Source of the DNA: JALZEG01 sp036258555
Lineage (GTDB): Bacteria > Actinomycetota > CADDZG01 > WHSQ01
DNA length: 46,177 nt
Assembly: GCA_036258555.1 (NCBI GenBank)
Contig: DATADL010000262.1
Span: 1-46,177 of the forward strand
Reading direction: 5' to 3'
Shown here: positions 39,114 to 46,177 of the stretch, one piece after another
Numbering within the stretch: the stretch's first letter is position 1
How the letters are laid out: each line of letters begins with the position of its first letter
Translations under genes and position numbers: made by a program
The notes under the pieces: model-generated
What the model saw: the letters and a program-made list of their open reading frames with translations, nothing else
What the model was told of the DNA's origin: nothing
Databases searched by the model: none

Positions 39114-40633
39114 CCCCCGGCCGGGAGCGCGTCGCGCGGGACGCGGCGCGCCGACGCGAAGAGCACGAGGAACGGCACGGTCCCGTTCTGTACGACGTAC
39201 GAGACCACGTTGTCCGAGTCGGACAGAACGATGACGAGGCACAGCGTGCTGAGGAACGGGAACAGGAGGCGCCTCACGTCGCCCGGATCGAGGAACGAGA
39301 ACCTCCCGCGCACGAACCTCACGGCGAGCCCGAGCGCGATCAACGCCAGGGGGGCCGCGACGGGGCCGAAGTTCAGCATCGCCTCGCCGGCGAGCCCGTA
39401 GACGAAGTACGCCTGCACGCGTCCCGCGGAGAACGAGTCGCGTCCGTACAGGGCGTTCGTGCCTTCCTGGACCTTCGTGATCGGCCGGTCGGGCCACAGC
39501 GCGCGCGGAACCGCGACCGCCAACCCGCCGACGTACGTGCGACCTAGCGCGTACTCGTAGTCGGTGTCCGGACCGGTGAGCCGGTACAGGAGATAGGCCT
39601 GGACGCTGCTGCGCGCCATGTCGAAGAGGACGACCGCCTGGGTGCTGTACCGCGTCTCGCGCTCGAGGACCGCTCGCTCTCGTGCACCGGTGACGTCGCG
39701 GAACGCCTCTCCGCCGACGCCCTTGTAGAACGCCATCACGTAGATCACGAGGAACAGGAACACCATGCCGACCGACACGACCTTCCGCGGGACGGGCCGC
39801 ACCCATAGGTGGACGACGCCCACCGCCCAGATGAGGGCCCACACGAGGCTGCTGCGGCTTCCCCTGAGCCCTCCGAACCCCAGACGCAAGACGAAGACCG
39901 TCGCGAGAACGGCGAACACCGCGATCCACGAGCGCGCCGCCGGGCTGCGCGTCGCGAAGACGGCGTAGGCCAGGAGGACCAGGATCGGGATGCTGTCGGC
40001 GAACATGAACATCCACCCGAGCCCCTCGAAAGACGTCAGCCTCCCCTCTACGTAGGCCCCCATGTATCCGGATATCCCGCCGAACCGCACGTAGAGGAGC
40101 CCCGCGAACGAGAGCGCGACCGGCGTAGCGACCAACATCGCGACCCGGAAGCGGCCGCGGTCGAGCTGCCAGACCTTCTTCGGCCGGCGCTCCGCGGCAG
40201 CCGCCGTCCGTCCGCGCGCGATGCGGTAGCCGACGAGCCCCACGAAGTTCAGCAGCGCCATCCACCCCAGCCAGGGCCGCCAGTCCGGCGGGTACGTCAC
40301 GTCCGCCAGCCATTGGTCCCAGTAGACGTGCAGGAAGGGCGCCGCGAAGAAGTGCAGCGTTCCGATGGCGCCGATGATCCCGACGGGGTCCATGAGGTCG
40401 ACGCGGCCGAGCACCCAGTCCACCGCATCCGCGACGATCACCACGCCGCAGAGGAACACGGGGATCACGAACCAGTGCCAGAACGCAGGGGACACGGCGA
40501 GCAACACGGCGGTCACGCCGAGGCAGATGAAGAACGCGGTTATCGAGCTGCTCAGGCCGCGCCTGCGCCTCCATCCGGTGGCCGGCAGGCCCGCGGCACG
40601 CGCTCGTGAGGCTTCGGCGACGGCGGCTTGCAT
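39110..40633 (-). CDS. Polysaccharide repeat-unit polymerase, Wzy-like
   Basis: The product has 507 residues and about ten to twelve hydrophobic segments. A basic N-terminus (RRRRGLSSSITAFF) precedes the first. A large non-membrane loop follows near residues 290-370 (TREDVTGARERA-like region, then ALYGRDSFSAGR), as in O-antigen polymerases. Wzy proteins are poorly conserved, so the call rests on topology and location between epimerase, glycosyltransferase and flippase genes. TAGGAT (40648-40643 on the reverse strand) may be a promoter with a very short leader. Confidence 0.7.
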   Translation of the reverse strand: MQAAVAEASRARAAGLPATGWRRRRGLSSSITAFFICLGVTAVLLAVSPAFWHWFVIPVFLCGVVIVADAVDWVLGRVDLMDPVGIIGAIGTLHFFAAPFLHVYWDQWLADVTYPPDWRPWLGWMALLNFVGLVGYRIARGRTAAAAERRPKKVWQLDRGRFRVAMLVATPVALSFAGLLYVRFGGISGYMGAYVEGRLTSFEGLGWMFMFADSIPILVLLAYAVFATRSPAARSWIAVFAVLATVFVLRLGFGGLRGSRSSLVWALIWAVGVVHLWVRPVPRKVVSVGMVFLFLVIYVMAFYKGVGGEAFRDVTGARERAVLERETRYSTQAVVLFDMARSSVQAYLLYRLTGPDTDYEYALGRTYVGGLAVAVPRALWPDRPITKVQEGTNALYGRDSFSAGRVQAYFVYGLAGEAMLNFGPVAAPLALIALGLAVRFVRGRFSFLDPGDVRRLLFPFLSTLCLVIVLSDSDNVVSYVVQNGTVPFLVLFASARRVPRDALPAGG

Positions 40634-40645
40634 CCCCGCACGATC

Positions 40646-41779
40646 CTACCGGCGCGGCGCGACCAGGCTCGCGGCGTACACCTTCCGCAGGTCCCGCAGG
40701 CACGTCTCGATCCCGTACGGGCTCCGTTCCATAGCGGCGGTGCACTCCTTCGGCGAGCGCCGCGGCCGCGCCATCAGCTCCGTCACCGCGGACGCCCACG
40801 CGTCCTCACCGCGCTCGAGCGGCATGCGCGTGACGAGCCCCGGGATGACGTCGGCCTCCGGCGGGACGGCTTCGGACGCGAGGACCGGGACGCCGGCGGC
40901 CTGCGCCTCGAGGACGACGATGCCGAGCCCTTCGTAGAGAGACGGGAACACCATGACGTCCATCGCGCCGACGTACGCGCCGACGTCCGCCTGCTCGCCG
41001 ACGACGTGGCAGCGGTCCGCGAGGCCCAGGGCCCGGATCTGCCCCTCGACCTCCTCCAGGTTGCCGCGTCCCCCCACGAGGAGCAGACGTACGTCGGGCC
41101 GCTCGGCGGCGAGCTTCGTGAACGTACGGATCAGGAACGGGTGGTTCTTCTGCGGATAGAAGCGGCCTACGTGACCGACGACCGGCGCGTCCGGCGGTAT
41201 CCCGGCGCTCTCCTTCGCCTCCTCGCGGCTCGGCAGGGCCGCGTACCGCGAGAAGTCGAACCCGTACGGGAGGATCGAGAAGCGCGCGTCGTCCTCCCAC
41301 TTCGCGCCGTAGAGGTCGACCGCGGACACGACCGAGTTCGCGAGCGCGGCGGTCGCGCTCCTCCAGATCAACCGGCGCATCGTCACCTCGTACGCCGCCC
41401 TCACCGGCGAGCGCGCGGTCTCGCGCTGGCTGGGGGCGACGTGGCTGTGAGCGATCCTGCCGCGGACCCCCGCCCGGGCCGCGACCGTGAGGACGACCCC
41501 GCTGTAGTAGTGGACGTGGCTGTGGACGACGTCGAACGGACCCTCGCGGGCAAGGATCCGGCGCAGGTCGCGCGCGTACACCAGCGGGTTCGCGACGCGG
41601 GGCGACGACAGGATCCGCGATCCGTGCGACCGGATCTCCTCGTCGTAGGCCGCCTCCCGGTCGGTGTGCACGAGGAAGTCCATGTGGACCTCCGGGTCCC
41701 CATGGCGCAACAGGTGCATGAGCCAGGTCTCGACGCCACCGCGCGTCATCCCCCCGGTGACGTGGAGGACGTTCAGCAT
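40646..41779 (-). CDS. GT4-family glycosyltransferase
   Basis: The product has 377 residues. N-terminal GGMTRGGVETWLMHLLR (9-25) is the acceptor-site Rossmann domain; the C-terminal domain has GRFYPQKNH and the EX7E motif LYEGLGIVVLEAQAAG with both Glu. Retaining GT-B enzymes with this pattern transfer hexoses from NDP-sugars. The donor cannot be read. It lies 12 bases upstream of the polymerase gene and 28 bases downstream of the flippase gene, forming a minus-strand operon. Confidence 0.92.
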   Translation of the reverse strand: MLNVLHVTGGMTRGGVETWLMHLLRHGDPEVHMDFLVHTDREAAYDEEIRSHGSRILSSPRVANPLVYARDLRRILAREGPFDVVHSHVHYYSGVVLTVAARAGVRGRIAHSHVAPSQRETARSPVRAAYEVTMRRLIWRSATAALANSVVSAVDLYGAKWEDDARFSILPYGFDFSRYAALPSREEAKESAGIPPDAPVVGHVGRFYPQKNHPFLIRTFTKLAAERPDVRLLLVGGRGNLEEVEGQIRALGLADRCHVVGEQADVGAYVGAMDVMVFPSLYEGLGIVVLEAQAAGVPVLASEAVPPEADVIPGLVTRMPLERGEDAWASAVTELMARPRRSPKECTAAMERSPYGIETCLRDLRKVYAASLVAPRR

Positions 41780-41807
41780 CGAGTCGGCCCGCCCTCCGCG
41801 GACGCGT

Positions 41808-43139
41808 TCACGCAGCGCGGTGGCGGTACGTCAGGAACGCCAGGGGGATCAGGCAGCTGGCGGCGGCCGTGATGCACAGCACCCATGCCGCGCCGCGGAT
41901 GCCGGAGACCGGTATCAACTGCGCGGACGCCGCGACCGCGACGACGGTGACGGCCACGTACGGGAGCAGGAAGCGCCGGAACTGCCTCGTCGCGGTCGTG
42001 GTGAACCCGACGACCACCGCGACGTACTGCACCAGCGCCGCGATCATGACCCACACGAAGACGTCCGAGTGCTCACCGTACGCGGGACTGTACAGGAGCG
42101 TCAGGACGCGCTCCCCGGCGATCAGCGCGAGCGCGAGCCCGGCCACTCCCAGCCCGCAGGCCAGCGCGGTCATCTTCCCGACGAGCCGCCAGAACCCCGC
42201 GGAGTCGCCGTCCGCGTAGGTCCGCGCGAGCCTCGGCGCCACCGCTTGCCCGAGGGACGTCATCAACGTGATGCCCGGGACCATGAGGTACGCGATCGAC
42301 GCGAAGATGCCGAGCTGCGCCTCGCCGGCGTGGCTCTCCACGAAGATGCGCGGGATCGTGACGTTGAGCGAGATCAGGGTCGTCGAGACCGCGAGCGGCA
42401 GCGAGAGCCCCAGGAGCCTCAGTCGCCGGGGCCCGGGCGGGGACCCCGCGTCGCGCGCGGCCCGAGGGGCCAGCCCGCGGCTGCGCGGGAGGTCGTACGC
42501 GACGAGGGTCGCCGCGGAGACCGCGGCGGACAGGAGCGCGCCGACGAGCAGGCTCCCGGTCAGGAACACCGCCGCGGCGAGGACCACGACCGACGCGAGG
42601 TTGCGCGCGATCAGCGATCTCGCCACCACGTCCATACGCTCTCGCTGCTGGAACAGGCCCCAGTAGATGTCGCTGATCCCGTCGAAGACCTTGCTGATCG
42701 CGACGGCCAGCACCACGAGCGCCGTTCCCCGAACGTAGACCTGCGGGACGACGAGCGCGAGGAGGAGGAACGCGGCGCCGCACGCGGCGACCCGGACCCA
42801 GACGTACTCCCGGAAGGCGTAGTCGCGCCGGGTGTCGGTCACGAAGACCTCTCGGAGCGACAAGAGCGCGAACGTCATCACCGGTGTCGTCAGCGCGAGC
42901 GCCAGGGAATAGCGGCCGACGATCCGCGGCGTCCCGAGCTTCGCGAGGAGCACGACGATCCCCCATTGCGACGCCGCGTACGCGACGTTCCCGAAGAACG
43001 TCCACGAGAAGTTGGCGCGCAGCGCGAGCGGCGTGGCCAGTGGGCCCGGCCCCGTAGGGTCCGCGGTGGCCGGAGCCGCTTCCTGCTCGAGCGGTGGTGT
43101 CTCGTTTCCGTCGCGCGCGTCGGGACGACCGGGCGGCAT
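41808..43139 (-). CDS. Polysaccharide flippase, Wzx-like (MOP superfamily)
   Basis: The product has 443 residues from the ATG at 43139, preceded by AAAGAG; a GTG at 43187 would add 16 residues. Twelve to fourteen hydrophobic segments and the N-terminal WTFFGNVAYAASQWGIVVLLAKLG with SRGRYSLALA-like sequence fit the polysaccharide export family. The flippase moves lipid-linked repeat units across the membrane for Wzy polymerisation. It is the first gene of the minus-strand operon with the GT4 and polymerase genes and is divergent from the formyltransferase/GINT1 gene. Confidence 0.85.
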   Translation of the reverse strand: MPPGRPDARDGNETPPLEQEAAPATADPTGPGPLATPLALRANFSWTFFGNVAYAASQWGIVVLLAKLGTPRIVGRYSLALALTTPVMTFALLSLREVFVTDTRRDYAFREYVWVRVAACGAAFLLLALVVPQVYVRGTALVVLAVAISKVFDGISDIYWGLFQQRERMDVVARSLIARNLASVVVLAAAVFLTGSLLVGALLSAAVSAATLVAYDLPRSRGLAPRAARDAGSPPGPRRLRLLGLSLPLAVSTTLISLNVTIPRIFVESHAGEAQLGIFASIAYLMVPGITLMTSLGQAVAPRLARTYADGDSAGFWRLVGKMTALACGLGVAGLALALIAGERVLTLLYSPAYGEHSDVFVWVMIAALVQYVAVVVGFTTTATRQFRRFLLPYVAVTVVAVAASAQLIPVSGIRGAAWVLCITAAASCLIPLAFLTYRHRAA

Positions 43140-43224
43140 GGTTGCTCTTTCGTGTGTAGGAGCGATCCAGCGGAATCTAGTCGACACGCCGGCGCGGCCG
43201 CCCGGAGGCGACGAGACCCGGACG

Positions 43225-43230
43225 TATCAT
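43225..43230 (+). promoter_or_regulatory. -10 box of a leaderless transcript for the formyltransferase/GINT1 gene
   Basis: TATCAT lies six bases before the ATG at 43237, which has no ribosome-binding site. The element is in the 97-base divergent region and fits the leaderless geometry seen at rpmG and the PqqD-like gene. Confidence 0.5.
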
Positions 43231-43236
43231 TCCGCC

Positions 43237-44895
43237 ATGCCGAGCCTCGGGGGCGCCGGAGCGCCGGAGCGCGCGCGACTGCGCGTCGGCGTGATGCTCG
43301 ACTCGTTCGCGGTCCCTGCGTGGATCGAGAAGGTCCTGCGACAGATCGAGTCCTCGGGCATAGCCGAGCTGCGGATCGCGATCTTGAACCGCGAGCCGCC
43401 TCGCTCGCGCTCTCAACGGGTGCGGGGCGCGCGGGGGCGGGAGCTCTTCTGGCTCTACGAGAAGGTCGACTACCGCGTGTTCCGGGCGGCGAAGGACGCG
43501 TTCGCCACGACGGACGTCGCGGGGTACTTCGACTCGGCCGAGGTCCTGGAGGTCGTCCCGCTGAGGAAGAGGTTCGTGCACCGGTTCGACGACGCCACGA
43601 TCGCCACGATCCGTGCACACGACCTCGACGTGATGCTCCGGTTCGGGTTCGGCATCATCCGCGGCGACATCCTCGAGACGGCGCGGTGCGGCGTGTGGTC
43701 GTACCACCACGGCGACAACCGCGAGTACCGCGGCGGCCCGGCGTTCTTCTGGGAGATGCAGGAGGGGAACCCGGTCACCGGAACGATGCTCCAGGTCCTC
43801 GGCGAGAAGCTCGACGCGGGCCGCGTCATCTACCGCTCCCACTCGGCGACCAACTTCTACTCCCTCTACCTCAGCCGAAACAGCGCGTACTGGAAGAGCG
43901 CGGACTTCGTGGTCCGCCGTCTCCGCGACGTGTACGAGCGGGGTTGGGACGGTGTCGTGCGCGATCCGGCCTACGACGATCCCGACACGTACTCGAGGGG
44001 CCTCTACCGCCCGCCTTCCAACCGCGTGATGCTGGCGTTCGCGTGGCGGCTCGCGGGCCGGCTGCTGCGCCGCGCCCTCGACCGCGCCTTCTACCGGGCG
44101 CAGTGGTACGTGCTGGTGACCGACTCGAGCACGCGGCGGGACCGCCCACTCCTTCCGCCTCCGGCGCGCTTCTACGCCGATCCGTTCGTGCTCGACGCGG
44201 ACGGCGGACGCTACGTGCTGTTCGAGGACTTCTCCTTCGCGGACCGGAAGGGCCGCATCTCCTACGTGGCCGCGGACGACGAGGCGGCGACGGCCCGTCC
44301 CGCGCTCGAGCGCGACTACCACCTGTCGTACCCGTTCGTCTTCCGTTGGGACGGCGCGACGTACATGGTCCCCGAGACGTCCGCCGCCGGGCGGATCGAG
44401 CTCTACCGCGCGGAGCGCGTACCCGATCGCTGGCGGCTGGAGCGCACGCTGATCGACGGGCTCGACGCCGTGGACGCCACCGTCCTCGAGCACGGGGGCC
44501 GGTTCTGGCTCTTCGCCGGCGTCGCGGTCGAGGGAGCCAACTACACGGACGAGCTGTTCCTGTTCTCGGCGGACACACCGGTGGGCCCGTGGGCGCCGCA
44601 CCCGGCGAACCCCGTGGTCTCCGACGTGCGCCGGGCGCGCCCTGCGGGACGGATCCGCGTCGTCGACGGCGTCCTCGTCCGGCCGAGCCAGGACTGCTCC
44701 CGCAGCTACGGCGGCGAGATCGTGCTCAACCGGATCGACAGGCTCGACGAGGACGCGTATGCGGAGACGCCGATCGGACGGATCGGCGTCGAGCGCGTTC
44801 CCGGTGCCGCCGCGATCCACCACGTCGACGAGGCCGGCGGCGTGGAGGTGCTCGACGCCCTGCGCCGGATCCCGAAGCTCTCCTTGCGCCGGTGA
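43237..44895 (+). CDS. Fusion of formyltransferase-like domain and GINT1-like beta-propeller
   Basis: The product has 552 residues. Residues 15-270 resemble formyltransferases: YHHGDNREYRGGPAFFWEM and TGTMLQVLGEKLDAGRVI follow the HP/YRG and DxG pattern of the family. Residues 305-545 match the N-terminal domain of glucosamine inositolphosphorylceramide transferase-like proteins (RFYADPFVLDADGGRYVLFED, YHLSYPFVF, YMVPET), a five-bladed propeller-like fold. The fusion may place a formamido group on an amino sugar or act as a sugar-transfer module. The stop overlaps the next start (GTGA). Confidence 0.78.
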   Translation: MPSLGGAGAPERARLRVGVMLDSFAVPAWIEKVLRQIESSGIAELRIAILNREPPRSRSQRVRGARGRELFWLYEKVDYRVFRAAKDAFATTDVAGYFDSAEVLEVVPLRKRFVHRFDDATIATIRAHDLDVMLRFGFGIIRGDILETARCGVWSYHHGDNREYRGGPAFFWEMQEGNPVTGTMLQVLGEKLDAGRVIYRSHSATNFYSLYLSRNSAYWKSADFVVRRLRDVYERGWDGVVRDPAYDDPDTYSRGLYRPPSNRVMLAFAWRLAGRLLRRALDRAFYRAQWYVLVTDSSTRRDRPLLPPPARFYADPFVLDADGGRYVLFEDFSFADRKGRISYVAADDEAATARPALERDYHLSYPFVFRWDGATYMVPETSAAGRIELYRAERVPDRWRLERTLIDGLDAVDATVLEHGGRFWLFAGVAVEGANYTDELFLFSADTPVGPWAPHPANPVVSDVRRARPAGRIRVVDGVLVRPSQDCSRSYGGEIVLNRIDRLDEDAYAETPIGRIGVERVPGAAAIHHVDEAGGVEVLDALRRIPKLSLRR

Positions 44896-46067
44896 TCGTC
44901 GCCGTCGTCTCCGACGACCGCGTGTGCGTGACCCCCGACGGACGCGCCCACACGATCGCAGGCTACGACTGGCATCGCGTAGCGGAGCTGTTCGGCCCCG
45001 ACCTGAGGGAGCTGCGGCTGTACTCCCGCGTCTTCTACGCCGAGCGGCCCCCGGAGAGCTGGGGGCCCCTGGGCACGGGCGACAAGGTCCGCATCGTCCC
45101 GCTGCCGTGGTTCCACAAGTACCAGGCGCTCGTGCGTATCCCGGGGGCCGCGCGCCAACTGCGACGAGAGCTGCGGGGCGCGGACGTCGTGTGGCTCATC
45201 GTGCCGAACGTCTACTCGACCATCGCGTACTTCGCCGCGCGGACGCGTCGCCGGCCGATCGTCGCGTGGTGCGTCGGCGACGCCGAGGAGACCGCGACGA
45301 TGGTGTACGACGAGTGGCCGCTGCGGATCTCGCACCGGGCGTACGGAAGGGTGACCCGCCGCATAGTGCGGCGCGCCGACGTGCCGGTCGTGACGTCTCG
45401 GGCGCTGGCGCGGAAGTACGGCGTCGAGGGCCGGGCGCTCGTGGCGTACCGCTCGTTCAGGGACCCCGGTTACCTCGCGGAGGAGCCTGCCGGGGGCCGC
45501 GAGGACGCCGACGTCGTCCTGTACCTGGGGCGCCTCTCGCCCGAGAAGGGTGTCGCGACGCTCGTCGCTGCGTTCGAGCGCGTCCTGGAGCGCGTGCCCG
45601 AGGCGCGCCTCGTGGTCGCGGGCGACGGACCGGAGCGGCCGGCCTTGGCGGACGAGGTCGAACGCCGCGGGATGACGGCCTCGGTCGAGTTCGCGGGATG
45701 GATCGCGCACGGCACGCCCATGAGCGAGCTGCTGCACGGCGCGACGGTGCTGTGTCTCCCGTCGTACAGCGAGGGGATGCCCGCGGTCCTCCTGGAAGGG
45801 CTCTGGGCGTCGCTGCCGGCGGTCGTGACGTCCGCGGGCGACATGGCCGCGGCGGCCGGAGACGCCGCGATCGTCGTCCCGCCGCGCGACGAGGCCGCGC
45901 TGGCGGACGCCCTCGTCCGCGTGCTCACCGATCCGGTGCTGAGAAGGCGGCTGGCCGGCGCCGCGGGGACCGCCGCCGAGGCGAGCTCGTTCGAGAAGCA
46001 GACGGGCGCGGTCGTCGCGGCCACGCGCGACCTCGTCGCGAGGCGCCGCGGGAAGCGGGGTGGGTGA
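44892..46067 (+). CDS. GT4-family glycosyltransferase
   Basis: The product has 391 residues from the GTG that overlaps the preceding stop. It has the GT-B C-terminal features YLGRLSPEKGVATL and SYSEGMPAVLLEGLWASLP with both Glu of EX7E, and a Gly-rich nucleotide loop in AGDGPE. A donor such as a UDP- or GDP-sugar is likely. It sits in the same transcript as the formyltransferase fusion and the next, incomplete glycosyltransferase gene. Confidence 0.9.
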   Translation: MIVAVVSDDRVCVTPDGRAHTIAGYDWHRVAELFGPDLRELRLYSRVFYAERPPESWGPLGTGDKVRIVPLPWFHKYQALVRIPGAARQLRRELRGADVVWLIVPNVYSTIAYFAARTRRRPIVAWCVGDAEETATMVYDEWPLRISHRAYGRVTRRIVRRADVPVVTSRALARKYGVEGRALVAYRSFRDPGYLAEEPAGGREDADVVLYLGRLSPEKGVATLVAAFERVLERVPEARLVVAGDGPERPALADEVERRGMTASVEFAGWIAHGTPMSELLHGATVLCLPSYSEGMPAVLLEGLWASLPAVVTSAGDMAAAAGDAAIVVPPRDEAALADALVRVLTDPVLRRRLAGAAGTAAEASSFEKQTGAVVAATRDLVARRRGKRGG

Positions 46068-46068
46068 C

Positions 46069-46177
46069 GTGCGGGTCGTGCACGTCGTCAAGGACAACGT
46101 CGGCGCGCGCTTCGCGTTCGACGAGGTCGAGTACCTCGCGGGTCGGGGAATGGACGTCGTCACGGTCATCCCGGCGT
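46069..46177 (+). CDS. N-terminal end of a further glycosyltransferase (partial)
   Basis: A GTG at 46069 (one base after the preceding stop) opens a frame that runs off the window edge after 36 residues: MRVVHVVKDN followed by a Gly-Ala-Arg loop and DVVTVIPA. The beta-strand/loop pattern is that of the N-terminal Rossmann domain of GT-B glycosyltransferases. The identity is not certain with so little sequence. Confidence 0.6.
   Translation, partial: MRVVHVVKDNVGARFAFDEVEYLAGRGMDVVTVIPA

Overview
The window comes from a high-GC bacterial chromosome, most probably a member of the Actinomycetota outside the well-studied model genera. The signs are very high G+C at third codon positions, many GTG and some TTG starts, several starts lying 6-7 bases after a -10-like box (leaderless mRNAs), a tRNA-Thr/tRNA-Met/rpmG cluster of the actinobacterial kind, and many Sec- or Tat-exported repeat proteins. 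There is no rRNA, CRISPR array, insertion sequence, phage or plasmid gene. The lineage cannot be fixed from the sequence alone.

Layout. (1) 1-3758: the end of an unknown gene, a promoter, two tandem paralogous secreted proteins, an Asp-box beta-propeller and a convergent sugar nucleotidyltransferase. (2) 3873-10515: an envelope block with a large exported Asp-box/vWA protein, an FtsH-type membrane AAA protease with an unusually long external linker, and an M23 peptidase behind a long untranslated leader. (3) 10566-13739: tRNA-Tyr, an FAD amine oxidoreductase starting 6 bases after the tRNA, a sirtuin and an agmatinase-family ureohydrolase. (4) 14001-20226: a subtilisin ending in GATWK repeats, an orphan sensor kinase, then UDP-glucose dehydrogenase and a UDP-xylose synthase-like enzyme. 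(5) 20239-25450: a LuxR-type regulator, a secreted Ig-like protein with a hairpin leader, an ECF sigma factor with a membrane segment and exported tail, and an RTX-repeat protein. (6) 25503-28222: tRNA-Thr, tRNA-Met, a zinc-ribbon protein, rpmG, an epimerase, a small membrane protein and a low-molecular-weight tyrosine phosphatase. (7) 28219-30657: a beta-helix protein with seven stacked Cys-Cys motifs, a TP linker and RTX repeats.

(8) 30741-38045 is the most unusual part: a PqqD-like protein, an unrecognised ORF whose frame contains a TGA, an HPr-kinase-like protein, a small Tat-exported Cys/Thr-rich peptide with its own promoter and terminator, a BY-type tyrosine kinase with Wzz domain, a second small exported peptide, an NTP_transf_5-type nucleotidyltransferase and a DUF4012 protein. 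(9) 38181-46177 is an exopolysaccharide locus with a sugar epimerase, Wzy-like polymerase, Wzx-like flippase, several glycosyltransferases and a formyltransferase/GINT1-like fusion.

Taken together, the right-hand third can supply activated sugars, assemble, flip and polymerise a surface polysaccharide, and control its length by tyrosine phosphorylation (BY-kinase at 32981-34621, phosphatase at 27659-28222). The PqqD/HprK-like/small-peptide cassette sits beside this locus and is the best candidate for an undescribed peptide-handling or peptide-modifying system. Five convergent gene pairs overlap at their stop codons, four of them by exactly four bases, so the genome is tightly packed.
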